The notes under the pieces are model-generated. The model was not told the DNA's origin, ran no database searches, and worked only from the letters and a program-made list of their open reading frames with translations. Position numbers and translations under genes: made by a program. A stretch of DNA of 64,000 nt, taken from NCBI GenBank assembly GCA_021521415.1, contig JAIQDT010006491.1, positions 1 to 64,000 on the forward strand, written 5' to 3'. Below, piece after piece: positions 1-10,700 of this stretch (its first letter is position 1; every line of letters begins with the position of its first letter). The DNA is from Bidens hawaiensis (Eukaryota; Streptophyta; Magnoliopsida; Asterales; Asteraceae).

Positions 1-240
1 AAACACAAAAGACTTAAAAAGAAAGGTGATTTAGAAGGATTGTAAGCAAACAATTTGGAACTAACTAATTAGACATTTGAATAAGCGCATTGTATCGAAA
101 AAGTGAAAGTGATTGTAGTTGCTAGCATTAATTCGATTGCAATGAAAATGAAAGTGAAAATGATTACCAAATATTAATCTTAAATATACAACGTACCAAA
201 ACTGAAGTTTTAAACGAAAAAGTAGAATGTTGTTGCAACG

Positions 241-440
241 CCAATGAGCTTTAGCTCAACTGGCATTGGATGAGAAGTGGAGATTTGAGTTGAAGACTGC
301 AAAGGTATTAAGTTCGTATCCGATCCGAACTAGGTTTTAGCGCCGTAGACCTTCGAATGGTTTTCCTCAGGAGATTGTGAGCTTGAGCTATGTCTGCGAT
401 CGCAGGTGTATGGAGTCGCCTTTTTATTATTTGATTACCC
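241..440 (+). mobile_element. Possible tRNA-derived SINE
   Basis: A box-A-like motif TAGCTCAACTGG (252-263) fits the tRNA internal promoter consensus exactly. A box-B-like motif GTTCGTATCC follows near 312-321 with one mismatch to consensus. The segment ends near a T-rich stretch (CTTTTTATTATTTG). CCAATG occurs at 241 and again just after the T-rich end, and could be a short target-site duplication. The A-to-B spacing is longer than in a true tRNA, as in many plant SINEs, and no cloverleaf is apparent. A chance match is possible, and the ends are approximate. Confidence 0.4.
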
Positions 441-700
441 CGGTGACCAATGTTGTACGTCCACATGTTACATGGCTTATTGTATTTGCCAATTTGTCAT
501 TGATGATTTCTACTTTCTAGTACAAAATAGGAATGGCCCAATTTCAACGTCATTGCTAAAGGATAGAATTTGTTGGGGTTTCTTGGAGAAAGCTTGCCAC
601 CCTTCGTAAAAGGTATGTTTTTGGATATTTTCGAATTTTGCATGTGGCCCTCTTGATTAAAATACAACTTAAAATGAACACCTAAAAGGCTAAAACTACA
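441..700. other. Unassigned flank left of the Tat element
   Basis: No coding similarity is recognised. A 67-codon open frame at 406-609 overlaps the SINE-like tail and resembles no known protein. The sequence continues on the far side of the Tat insertion at 12953. Confidence 0.5.
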
Positions 701-705
701 AACAC

Positions 706-1672
706 TGAAGAAACACTAGGTTAACCCTGGGTAGATTATAGATAATCTGGGGTTTAAGTAATGTTTCCCACGAGGATGAGGTCCAGCAGAGAAGGTTGTT
801 CTTCAGGGGACCTGCAAAACAGACACCGTAAGCTCGTCACTGAGAAGGGGGGGGGGGGTTCCTCCTTGTGACCACCCTCCGGCGTGAGAATCAGACTAGA
901 TTGCTCTGAATATAAGTGTATATTAAGAGATTGCTAGATAAGATTGAGATATCAGATGATGTCCCTTACCATTCCAAGGTGTTGGAGTATTTATAGCCGA
1001 AGGTAGGTTTCCCAGAAGGTACAGCCGGCTGAATAGTATTCCTGTTCTACCAATAGTGGGCTACGCACAGGCCATGCTGGTTGGTGGATAGGCTACGGCC
1101 AACAGTAATTGTCGGCTGTATACTGTTCCTTTACTGCCGGCTACGCATTGTTCCACCAACTGTAGGCTGCGCACGTCCCATCGTAAGGGTTGGTGAGTAG
1201 GCAGCGGCTAATAGTGACAAAACAGTCCTGGAGGATGCTCCTCCTCGTATTGTTGTCGGTGAGCTGTCACCCTGTGATTGGTTCATGGTCTGCTCTGGTC
1301 AAATTGTCTGTTCCGCCCATACCTTAGTATAGTACGAAAGACCTTCCAGAAGCATACGGACTGGCTCATTTAGGCGGGAGTATTCCCGCCTTGCTCGTTC
1401 CTTCATGTGACTACTGAAGTAGCGAATGCCTTGTGCGTGTAGCCTTGCTGTTAGTGCGGGTAGCTTTCCCTGATGGCTTGTATCCGCAGCTGCGGGAACA
1501 GGCGGGGTACTTCGCCATTGGGAGGCTTTCCCTGCGGGTACAGCTGGCGTACTGCGCGTAAGGTTCTCTGAGCATGGTGGGTCCTGCTGGAGCAGTTGGT
1601 CATTGCGCAGACGTCCCTATTCAAGGTGAGTCTTGCGGGTCCAACTGGGCTCTGCTGGGACCTACCTCTTCA
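706..1672 (-). repeat. 3' LTR of the Tat element
   Basis: This 967-bp copy matches 11985-12947 almost base for base, with terminal TG/CA and inverted ends TGAAG/CTTCA. In element orientation a TATA-like CTATAAATA lies at about 988-996. A run of 12 G at 847-858 is 3 bases longer than in the other LTR. A G-rich purine tract directly abuts the LTR on the internal side at 1673-1684 (C-rich on the plus strand). Confidence 0.95.
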
Positions 1673-2065
1673 AGTCCCCCCAGTCCAATGTTCTTCTCAT
1701 GAATTATTAATAAGTGAGGTGAGCGTTTGGACTTAGCAAGGGGTTTTTGAAAAGGGTTTAGTTTTTAGGTTTTCCGTGGTGATTCTTCCCGCGGTTTTCC
1801 TGATGTCACGCAGAAATTCCCGACTTTTCTGCTTGATCTTCGGGTGTGAAGCGGGTAGGTTTGTAACCTCCTCGTACGTCAGGAGCGTTGAGTCCCACTT
1901 GTGGATTCTCCGTGGGGTTTTGGTAGTTTTCAACATACTGATCAATTATGCTAAAACCACCAATCCCATCATGGAGTTTCGAACAATATAGTTCTCGACG
2001 TTCCCGTAATGCGGGGATGTTATTCCCGTTTCCGCCAGCATGGCCCAGAAGATCCTTCTTGGTTT

Positions 2066-2359
2066 GAATTCCCTGCAGAGTGCTAAGTATGTGAAGGGTT
2101 TTGCCTTGACACTGTACCCGCACTTGTCTTACGGTTACTTTACTTCCAAGGTATTCCTGGCGTCAATTCCCTGCGGGGTGCTAAGTATGTGAAGGGTTTT
2201 GCCTTAACACTGTACCCGCATCCGTCTTACGGTTAGTTGGTTGCCGAGGAATTCTTGGCTTCAATTCCATGCAGTTGCTAAGTATGTGAAGGGTTTTGCC
2301 TTAACACTGTACCCGCACCTGTCTTACAGTTAATTGGTTGCCAAGGTAAGGGGTATTTT
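2066..2359 (+). repeat. Three 98-bp tandem repeats upstream of the opposite-strand gene
   Basis: The units start at 2066, 2164 and 2262, and each begins with a form of AATTCCCTGC. All carry GCTAAGTATGTGAAGGGTT and the core ACTGTACCCGCA. They lie between the 3' LTR and the TATA box of the plus-strand gene. Tandem repeats in this part of Tat/Ogre elements are well known. Here they could act as an upstream promoter array; that role is inference. Confidence 0.9.
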
Positions 2360-2695
2360 CCCGCTTACTTTTGAATCTTTTAGAATTTTGAATTTTGAAA
2401 TTCGAAGAGTTGGTGGAAGGATAAGAACAGTCCAAACCTCTGACACGTCGTGCGACGGTTTCTTCTGACTGTGTCAGGACGTGCAGGAAGTTATGGTGAC
2501 GTGACAGTACATGGTCATTCCAGACGCTTTTTAGGCGCGTGTGTGCGCGATTTTTCGGGCGCGTGGCCGCGAAATTAATGGTATGCGTTCTGTCAACAGC
2601 TGTTGCCAGCTTGCTTTTTGCCACGTGTCATAGTTTCATTGCACCTTCGTTTTCTCTCTCTTCCGCATTAATTTCATCGCATTAATTGCGATTAG

Positions 2696-2703
2696 TATAT
2701 AAA
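2696..2703 (+). promoter_or_regulatory. TATA box of the opposite-strand gene
   Basis: TATATAAA lies 125 bp before the first ATG of the spliced gene and is followed by a purine/pyrimidine-rich leader. A start site about 30 bp downstream would give a 5' leader of roughly 100 nt. No competing ATG in a long frame lies between the TATA box and 2828. Confidence 0.65.
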
Positions 2704-2827
2704 GGGGGAGAGGGTTCTTTGTAATCCACACTTTCACTCTTCTCTTCATCTTCTTTGCGATTTCCGGCGAATACTCACCTTTTCAGGCAAGCATTCTCCC
2801 GAAATCGTTTTATTTTTCTTTTACAAG

Positions 2828-5800
2828 ATGTCTCGTGATCTCGAATCTACAGCTGATGACCATAGTACTGCTGGCGAGTGCCAGTGTGCTCTGCCTGGCG
2901 ATCTGTATCGGTACGTCGTCAGGAAGTTCATGCTCGAGTCTCTCGAGCCTGAGTTTCCTGAACCCCATCAGACGGTGTACGATGCCCCCAGAGGCAAGAT
3001 CGGGGTTTATGCTGCATTCTTTGTTTATGGGAATCTTAGGTTCCCATTGACAAAGTTTGTTTACCGTGTCCTTGAGAGGCACGGTGTTCATTTGACCGAG
3101 TTGCACCCCATGGCGATCGCCAAGATTCGCCACTTCGAGTGGGTGTGCCGGATTTTGGGCATTGAGCCCTATGTTGACCGCCTGATGACCTTCTACACTT
3201 GGAGGTGCATCCAGGGGTGGTACACGTTGATAACCCGGATCAAGGGTTTGAAGATTTGCGCAACCGAGCGCAGTCTTCGCGCGTGGAAGCGGGAGTTCTT
3301 CTTCATATCCGCTCGCGCCATCCCCATTGCCATGAAATTCAAGAACGGGCAAGCACTTCCCAGCCTTCACGCCTCCAACTACGAGGAGGCGGAATGGTTT
3401 TCGAAGATATCCCGGGTCCAATCTCCGGTTTACCGGTTTGCGGAGTCCGGGATGGTGATGTTGGGGATGAGCCGGGTGTGGAAGGAGGCGGATGCGCGAA
3501 AGATTCCGATCGTCCTCGAATACGGTTCGAACTCTGTTCCTTACGGTATGCTTCGTTTCTTTTTTGTTGATTTAGAATCTCTTCCAACCTTTTTTTTTTT
3601 TTTTTTTTTTTTCCAGAGGGGAACGACTTGCAGTCGCTCCTGAACCCGCGGGAGGCTGACGGTCCCGCTCGGATGGGTACTCGCGCTCTAGACGAGAACG
3701 AGTTGCCCATCCTAGAACAAACGGCGGATCGGTTCGTGGAGGTCTATCCGCAAGGCCATGAGATCCTTAGCGCCCGTCGGCCAGGTAAGGCGCTATTCGA
3801 CCCTCGACCCCTCAATGTTGAAACCTCTGCTGGAATTCCTCTAATCGTTTGTTCTGATGAAGAATCCGCAGATGGTCCTCCGTTGGTGCGGAAGAAGAAG
3901 GCTGCCGGCGGGAAGGGGAAGGAAAAGGTGGCCTCCACTGCCGATCCGGCGCCTCGGTCTGATTCGGAGACCGAGAGTGAAGAGGTGGCGGGGAATCCCG
4001 GTGGTGATAAGACCACCGCTCCGGAGGCTGCGACTGTCACCTCCGGAGAGCCCAAGAAGACGACGGTAACCGGCGGAAAGAGGCCGGCTCCATCGGGTTC
4101 GTCCCCGCCTCTCCGTACCTTTAGGCTCAAGAAAACCCGTAAGTACAGACTTCTTGTCTTTTAACTTCATAGCTTAATATCATTTAACACTTATCTTCTT
4201 TACGCAGGCGTGGATGTTGACGCATTCCAGGGTGGAGCGCAGAGGAGTACCTCTCCGCCAATGACGGTAGGCTTGGTCAGCCTACCTGAGGCGTCGACCC
4301 ATGCGCCTGCGCCTGCTTCCGCTGGTTCAGTTGCTCACTCCTTTGAGCCGACTGTTCCAGCTGAGATGACGTCACCGCCGGCTGTGAGTGCGATTTTTAC
4401 AGCATCCTTCACCGAGCCGGCGGTTACTATTGCTGCGGATTCCGCAGCGGCCACCGCGGCGGCCGCCACCATGCCTCCTCCGTCATCGGCAACGACGGCC
4501 GATCCTTCAGGTATGCATGGGGCGTATCGCCAAACTCTGCCACCTTTCCATCTGCCTGACCTCTTGGATGGATTTCCCTTGGGTTCAGGTGATGGGTTCG
4601 GCGGCTATCTGCCTGTTATTGACCCTACAGGTGCGTAGGGTTCTTTTGGCCTATTTTATATTTGTCAATCATCTTTTCCTAACTGCTCTTTGTTTTTTGC
4701 AGTGTCGGATTCCAATGAAGTGTATGTTCCACGATGGAACATTCGCCGAGGAACAACCCTTCGCACACCTGTGGAGTGCGTGGAGTGGGCTCGTCACTCT
4801 GCTCCCAGTGGTGCGTTGGGGGAAGCCATGGCTAGCTACCAGGAGGGTAGGCTAAGCAATGAGCTTCGGGTTCTCCTTGCCCGGATGCAGCCGCGCGTCG
4901 AGCTGCTTTGTCGTGAAAACGACAAGTTAAAAGCAGCTCGCCTTCAGGAAGTAGCTCAGGCGCGGGCTGTCCGGGAGGAGAATAGGAGGCTTTCCGCCGC
5001 GGCGGCGGAGAAGGAGAAGGCGTTCAAGGCCCTTGAAGTCGAGGTTCAGGCCCGTCTCGAGGCTCGCTCCAAGGCTGCCCAAGCTGTTAATGAACAGCTT
5101 CGGCTGGCTAAGGAGACTGCTAGGAACGCGACTGAAAGGGCCACCAAGGCTGAAGCTGTTGCTGAGCCTCTACGCCTGGAGAATGAAGAGCTTAAAGCCA
5201 AATTAGAGGCTCTCCAGCAGGCTCATGATGCCTTGGCGATGGAGGACGCTAAGAAGCTTCAAGAAATCCTGGACCAGAGGGGGGTGCTTGACCATACCGA
5301 GCGTAAGCTAAAGGGCGTCGAAGAGGCTGCGGCTAAAGATGTGTTGCTTGCCAACCTCAACAAGAGTGAAGCCGAACGCGCCCGTAACGAAGCTCAAGCT
5401 GCCCTCCAAGAAGCTCTGGTTGCCAAGGAATGGCTTCTTCGAGAAGCGTTGTCTCAGGTATCTTTAGCTTTATGTCTTCACGCTTTTCTTTGTAAATAGA
5501 AAAGGTTCTGATACTTGTATTTTTTCTTTGTAGGTTGTGCATCGGGTCTTCTCAGAGACGTCTTATGACGATGCTATGAGCGCAGCCCTCAACGCTTCTC
5601 ATGAGGATGGGGAAAAGGCCGGCTTCCTGCTTGGTCTAGGGTTCGTTGAGAAAGGCATCCCGCCTTCCAACTTCCCTTTGTACGATGTGGATACTGAAGC
5701 TATTTACGACCAAGCAGTGAACCAGTATGCCGCCTTCCCGCATCCTGTGGTGGAGAAGGTGAACGAAGTCGCTGCTGCTGATGATGGGCTAGCTATTCTT

Positions 5801-5869
5801 AAAGCCTTCCTTGAACCACCACGCTCTACTGATGGAGCGGGTCCAAGTGGAAGTGGTCCTGAAGCCTGA
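2828..5869 (+). CDS. Five-exon opposite-strand extra gene of the Tat element (putative gypsy-type transposase_28 domain protein)
   Basis: The proposed exons are 2828-3545, 3617-4138, 4208-4630, 4703-5457 and 5534-5869. The four introns are 69-76 nt, each with GT...AG borders, and the joined frame of 918 codons stays open to the TGA at 5867-5869. The N-terminal ~240 residues resemble the domain annotated as putative gypsy-type transposon (Transposase_28, PF04195), with a RGKIGVY core near residue 57. The middle is Lys/Ser/Pro rich. Exon 4 encodes a long Ala/Glu/Lys/Arg heptad-like region, probably a coiled coil. A TATA box lies upstream and AATAAA at 5947-5952 may be the poly(A) signal. The gene runs opposite to gag-pol. 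Its biochemical role is unknown; such extra ORFs are known from Tat/Ogre elements. Further optional donors (CAG/GT near 3785 and 4514) leave the exon model slightly uncertain. Confidence 0.85.
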
Positions 5870-5946
5870 TTCTGAAGATCCCTTTCCACCATTAGCGTAG
5901 ATTTTTGCTTTTGTATAGCTATCTTTGTAATATTTGAATTTAATGA

Positions 5947-5952
5947 AATAAA
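5947..5952 (+). terminator. Candidate poly(A) signal of the opposite-strand gene
   Basis: AATAAA lies 78 bp after the stop codon in a T-rich context, a normal distance for a plant 3' UTR. Confidence 0.5.
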
Positions 5953-6011
5953 GATTGTGTTTGATCTTTGCCTTGTTTATTTTACGCATGTTTTGATCTA
6001 ACTTAGTAATT

Positions 6012-6345
6012 TCTTTAGTACTTAGATAAGTTAACTTTTTAACGTGGTAAATTATAAGTTTGTTTCGCTTCCTCTTTCATGATTGTGCGGGTATGACCGT
6101 CACTTACACTTAGTAGGATGGCTTAACTTTACTTATATCCGACCTGCGTGGAAGTTTTCCTCATCTTTTCCTTTGAAATTTTCTAAGTGTTCAGAATAAG
6201 TTAACCTTTGAACGTGGTAGATGATATGTTGAAGTTTTGCTTCCTTGTTCGTGATTGTGTGGGTAAGACCGTCACTTGCACTTACAAGGATGGCTAAACT
6301 TTACTTACATCTGACCTGCGTGTAGGTTTTCCTTATTTTTATCGT
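6012..6345 (+). repeat. Two diverged ~170-bp tandem repeats between the converging genes
   Basis: Copies start near 6012 and 6181. Both carry ATAAGTTAAC, AACGTGGTA, GACCGTCACTT and GACCTGCGTG in the same order. They fill the gap between the 3' ends of the opposite-strand gene and the integrase ORF, so both converging transcripts could end or overlap here. Confidence 0.8.
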
Positions 6346-6533
6346 TGTGTTTATACGGGTTTTGCCGCCTTCCACACGTAACGACTTACTTCTTCCCCCA
6401 TTTATGCGGTGAATACCGGCACCAGTGTGGGAAGTTCATAAGTATAAAGGTAAGGCTATCAACACATTGTGAAAGGAGAATCATTTCCATTAGAAGTGGC
6501 TCTAGGCCTTTTCTTTACAAGTTTGGAATTGAT

Positions 6534-7760
6534 CTACATATAACATTTGCGTAATTGAGCTCCATTCCATGTTCTTGGGATGGGAGTGCCATCGAGCCTT
6601 TCGAGCCGGTATGCGCCCTTTCCCAGGACTTCTTTGATAATGTATGGCCCTTCCCAGACCGGGGCCAGCTTTCCTGGGCGTTCTTGGTTCGAAGCCTCGT
6701 TGTTACGTAGTATGTAGTCTCCTACACTGAAGTTGCAGAGTTTTACCCGCGTGTTGTAGTACTTTTGCATTTGTCGCTTGTAGTTCTCTTCACGCACTGC
6801 GGCTAAGTCTCTGCGTTCCTCGGTTAGCATAAGGTCTAACCGTCTTTCCGCATCATTGTCTTCTGGCTGAATCAAGACCCTTGGTGAGGGTAAACCAATT
6901 TCGACCGGGACCATGGCTTCAGTGCCATAAGTGAGACTGAACGGGGTTTCTCCCGTACTGGCCTTCTTCAGCGTTCTGTTTGCCCAAAGGACGTGCGGAA
7001 GCCCGTCCACCCAGCCGGATCTGTGTTCCAAGAGTCTTTTCTTTATGCCTTCGACGATGCTCTTATTTGCTCTTTCCACCTCACCATTACCTTGCGGGTG
7101 TGCCACTGAGGTAAAGGTGTGGGTGATTTGAAGTTCTTTCAGCCACTGTTGTAGCTTCTTGTCAGCAAAGTTGGTGCCGTTATCGCTCACCAAATTCTGT
7201 GGAAGTCCAAAACGACAAATAATAAATTCCCAAATAAATTTTTTGATATGTTTCGCGGTTGTTTGGGCTAAAGGTTTTGCTTCTATCCACTTGGTGAAGT
7301 AGTCGATGGCTACCACTAGGAACTGAACATTTCCTGCTGCTGTAGGAAATGGGCCTGTCACATCGATGGCCCACTTCTGAAATGGCCATGAAGAAGTGAC
7401 TGGAACAAGTTCATTCTTCGGGCGGTGCGTATTGGGTGCGTAAAGCTGGCAAGACCTGCATTTTCTGATGTATGCCAGTGCATCCGTATGCATCCCCGGC
7501 CAAAAGTATCCCGCGTTGTTTAGCTTAGCTACAACATCGCGGGGACCTGCGTGTACTCCACAGATGCCTTCGTGTACTTCCCTTAGGAGGTAGTCAGCAT
7601 CTTGGTTGTCCACGCATCTTAAGAGTGGGCCAAGAAAGTTACGTCTGTAAAGGATGTCATCGATGAGTTGATAATTCAGTGCTTTACAGCGTAGTTTTCT
7701 TGCCTGTGTTTTGGATTCTGGTAGTGTACCTGCCGCAAGGTATTTTATTATTGGTGTCAT
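6534..7760 (-). CDS. Tat element integrase (C-terminal part of pol)
   Basis: This 408-codon frame holds the integrase. The HHCC zinc-binding region is at about residues 55-105 (EVHEGICGVH followed by CRSCQ). The catalytic core has D in AIDVTGPF, D in SDNGTNF and E in GEVERAN, so the DDE triad is intact. It is normally one protein with the upstream RT/RNase H. Here its first ATG overlaps the stop of the upstream ORF by 4 nt (ATGA), while the upstream residues of the same frame (VIQTGTETW) continue a normal pol linker. A single-base frameshift near 7820 therefore separates the two halves. Translation by readthrough or reinitiation cannot be judged from sequence. Confidence 0.9.
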   Translation of the reverse strand: MTPIIKYLAAGTLPESKTQARKLRCKALNYQLIDDILYRRNFLGPLLRCVDNQDADYLLREVHEGICGVHAGPRDVVAKLNNAGYFWPGMHTDALAYIRKCRSCQLYAPNTHRPKNELVPVTSSWPFQKWAIDVTGPFPTAAGNVQFLVVAIDYFTKWIEAKPLAQTTAKHIKKFIWEFIICRFGLPQNLVSDNGTNFADKKLQQWLKELQITHTFTSVAHPQGNGEVERANKSIVEGIKKRLLEHRSGWVDGLPHVLWANRTLKKASTGETPFSLTYGTEAMVPVEIGLPSPRVLIQPEDNDAERRLDLMLTEERRDLAAVREENYKRQMQKYYNTRVKLCNFSVGDYILRNNEASNQERPGKLAPVWEGPYIIKEVLGKGAYRLERLDGTPIPRTWNGAQLRKCYM

Positions 7761-10700
7761 CCACGTTTCCGTGCCGGTTTGGATGACACAAATTTCCTTG
7801 TGCGGGACCGAAGTGTCTCGAGGAGTTCAATGCGGATATCCTTTCCTAAGTGGGTGAAGGCTAATGATGCAAGCTTGCTTAACGCATCCGCAGATTTGTT
7901 TTCACTTCGCTTGACGTGTATGACTTTGCAGTCGTTGAAATCGCGCATAAGGGATTTTGCTTGTGCGAGGTACAGGGCCATTGTGTCGTTCACGGCCGTG
8001 TACGTCCCGTTGATTTGATTGGCTACTAACATGGAATCCACGTGGGCTTCCAAGTTTTTCACACCCATCTTACGCGCAATTCTCAGCCCAGCCAAGAATG
8101 CCTCATACTCGGCTTCGTTATTCGTACTTGGAAAATCCAGTCGAATAGCGTAAGTGTATTCTTGGCCCGCTGGGTTGGTTAGTTTCAGCCCTGCGCCTGA
8201 ACCCTCGTTACTGGCTGCTCCATCAGTGTAGAGTCGCCAGACATCATTGATGTCTTGTGCTGGAGAGGGTTGAGCCTCTTCCTGGCACTCTTTTTCCCGC
8301 GATACAGGCACTTCTGCAATAAAGTCGGCCAGTACCTGGCCTTTTATGGCTGGTCTTGGCTTATACTTTATCGCGTATTCCCCCAACTCAATTGTCCATT
8401 TGGCTAGGCGTCCCGATAACTCGGGTTTGCCTAGAACGTTTGCAAGTTTGAAGTTGGAGAGAATGGTGATTGGGTGACCCTGGAAATATCGTCTTAGCCT
8501 GCGTGAAGCGTGTATAAGTGCTAAGACTAATTTTTCGAGGGTAGAGTACCGGGTTTCTACGTTTGTTAGGATACGGCTGACATAATAGATCGGCATCTGG
8601 ATGCCTTTTCGTTCTACTAGCAGGACTGCCCCGGTTGCTCTATCAGTTGCGGAAAGGTATAGGATTAACTCCTCTCCCGCTTTTGGTGCTGTCAGCGTTG
8701 GGAGTTCGATCAAGCGTGACCGAATCTCCTGAAAAGCTGCTTCCACTTCTGGTGTCCAGCGGAAGTGCGTTTTCTTTAAACAGTTTCTCAATGTTGACAC
8801 GAAGGGAAACGACTTATCCGCGTGGTTTGCCAAAAAGCGATTAAGTGCCACTAGTCGTCCATTCAGTGTCTGAGCCTGTTTGATGGTAGTAGGTGATTCC
8901 ATTTTGATAATGGCTTCGACCTTTTCAGGGTTCGCTCTGAAGCCATCTTTAGTGACGATGACCCCCAAGAACTTCCCTTCTTCCATTCCAAAGGCACACT
9001 TGCTCGGGTTGAGCTTCATGTTTATCTTCCTGAGCGTGTTGAAAGTTTCTTCGATGTCTTTCAACATCGCTTTTGGGTCAGGGCTTTTGATGACCAAGTC
9101 ATCCATGTAGACCTCCAAGTTCCTCCCAATTTGGGCATGAAACTGGCTGTCCATCAGGCGTTGGTATGTGGACCCGGCATTCTTAAGTCCGAATGGCATC
9201 ATTTGGTAACAAAATGTGCCATCGGGCGTCCGAAAAGCGGTTTTGTCCTGATCATCAACGGCCATGTGGATTTGATGGTACCCCTTATACGCGTCCAGGA
9301 AGCATTTAAGGCGGAATGGTGCCAACGAGTCCACCTTAAGATCAATTTCAGGTAACGGATAACAATCTTTGGGGCATGCTTTGTTCAAGTCTTTGAAATC
9401 TATGCACATGCGCCATTGTTTGTTATTCTTCGGTACCATAACGGGATTTGCAACCCAAGTTTGATATCTACTAACGCGTACGATGCCTGTGTCAAGGAGT
9501 TCCTTGACTTGGGTTCTACACGCGTTAGTTTGTTCTGGCCCCATTACTCTGCGCTTTTGTACGATCGGCGTAACAGCCGGATCGCATTTGAGCTTATGCT
9601 CTGCCTTACTTCCGGGTACACCAGTCATGTCAGCTGGTGTCCACGCGAAGATGTCAGCGTTCTTTTGTAATAAGCGCTTGAGTAAGGTGCGTGTGGGATC
9701 AAAAATTGTTGGGCCAATGGTGACGGCCTGGTCAGGGTACTTGCCTTTGAAGGCCCATCTTTCTGGTTCGGTGATGGTTGGTTTAGCCATCTTTGGTTTG
9801 GGTTTAGATGAGACAGATGCGATGCATACCTGGGGAATTCCGGTGATCATCGCTACACCCTCAGCTGTTGGCCATCCCATCATGCCGTGGACTGAGGATA
9901 CCACGGCGTTGAACCTTGCCATCCCGTCTCTCCCGAAGAGGATGTCGTATGTATGGTGTGGCTTCCTCATCACGACAAAGTCCACATCTTCTGTGCGGGA
10001 GTGTTTCCCATCCGTAAGAGTGACGGGGAAAGATAGGATACCCAGGGGGGTGTTTGTGCTGCCATCAAACCCTTCCATCGAGGCGCAGATCGTTTCCAGG
10101 CGTTCCTTGTCTTCGTCGTCTAGCTTGTCAAAGAACTGCCTGTACATCACCGTTGACGAGGCGCCGTTGTCAGCAAGAGTGCGGGAAGTGATGTAGTGCC
10201 CCAGCTGGCTTTTGATGACGATAGGGCCTTCTTTGCTGGGTCCTCCTGGCACTCGCGGGAAGCGCACCTCAGCTTCCTTCCACGCACATGGTTCTGGCGT
10301 TAGCCTTTTTCTTCCTCTGATCTTACCATGAACCATGTTGATGCTGATGTCAACGGGCTTTCGTCCGTTGCCTCGGTACCGGTTGTCGTTTCTTCCTCCC
10401 TTCTTGATTGATGCCACCAGGTGTGCCAGTCTTCCATCCTTGACGAATGCTTCGATAATATCCTTCAAGGATGTACACTCTTTCGTACTATGACCTTTTG
10501 TCCCGTGGAAGTCACAGGATTTGCTCTGATCCGCATTAGGTCGCTGCCGGATCATTGGAGCTTTTGGCCACGGTAGCTTTTCAGTGGCAAATATCTCCGT
10601 GACGCTTTTGGTGAGTGGCGTCCACCGGTGCTTTTGGTTTGAAGGGTGTGTGTGATTTCTTCCGCCAACAAGAGGGTGAGAGCTGGATGAGGTGTCAAAG

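Noticed and set aside
3199..4170. Several 100-200 codon frames on both strands over the opposite-strand gene
   Set aside because: They shadow the spliced exons; the five-exon model explains the sequence better.
9483..10196. 237-codon plus-strand frame inside gag-pol
   Set aside because: Shadow of the protease-RT coding sequence on the other strand; no recognisable protein.
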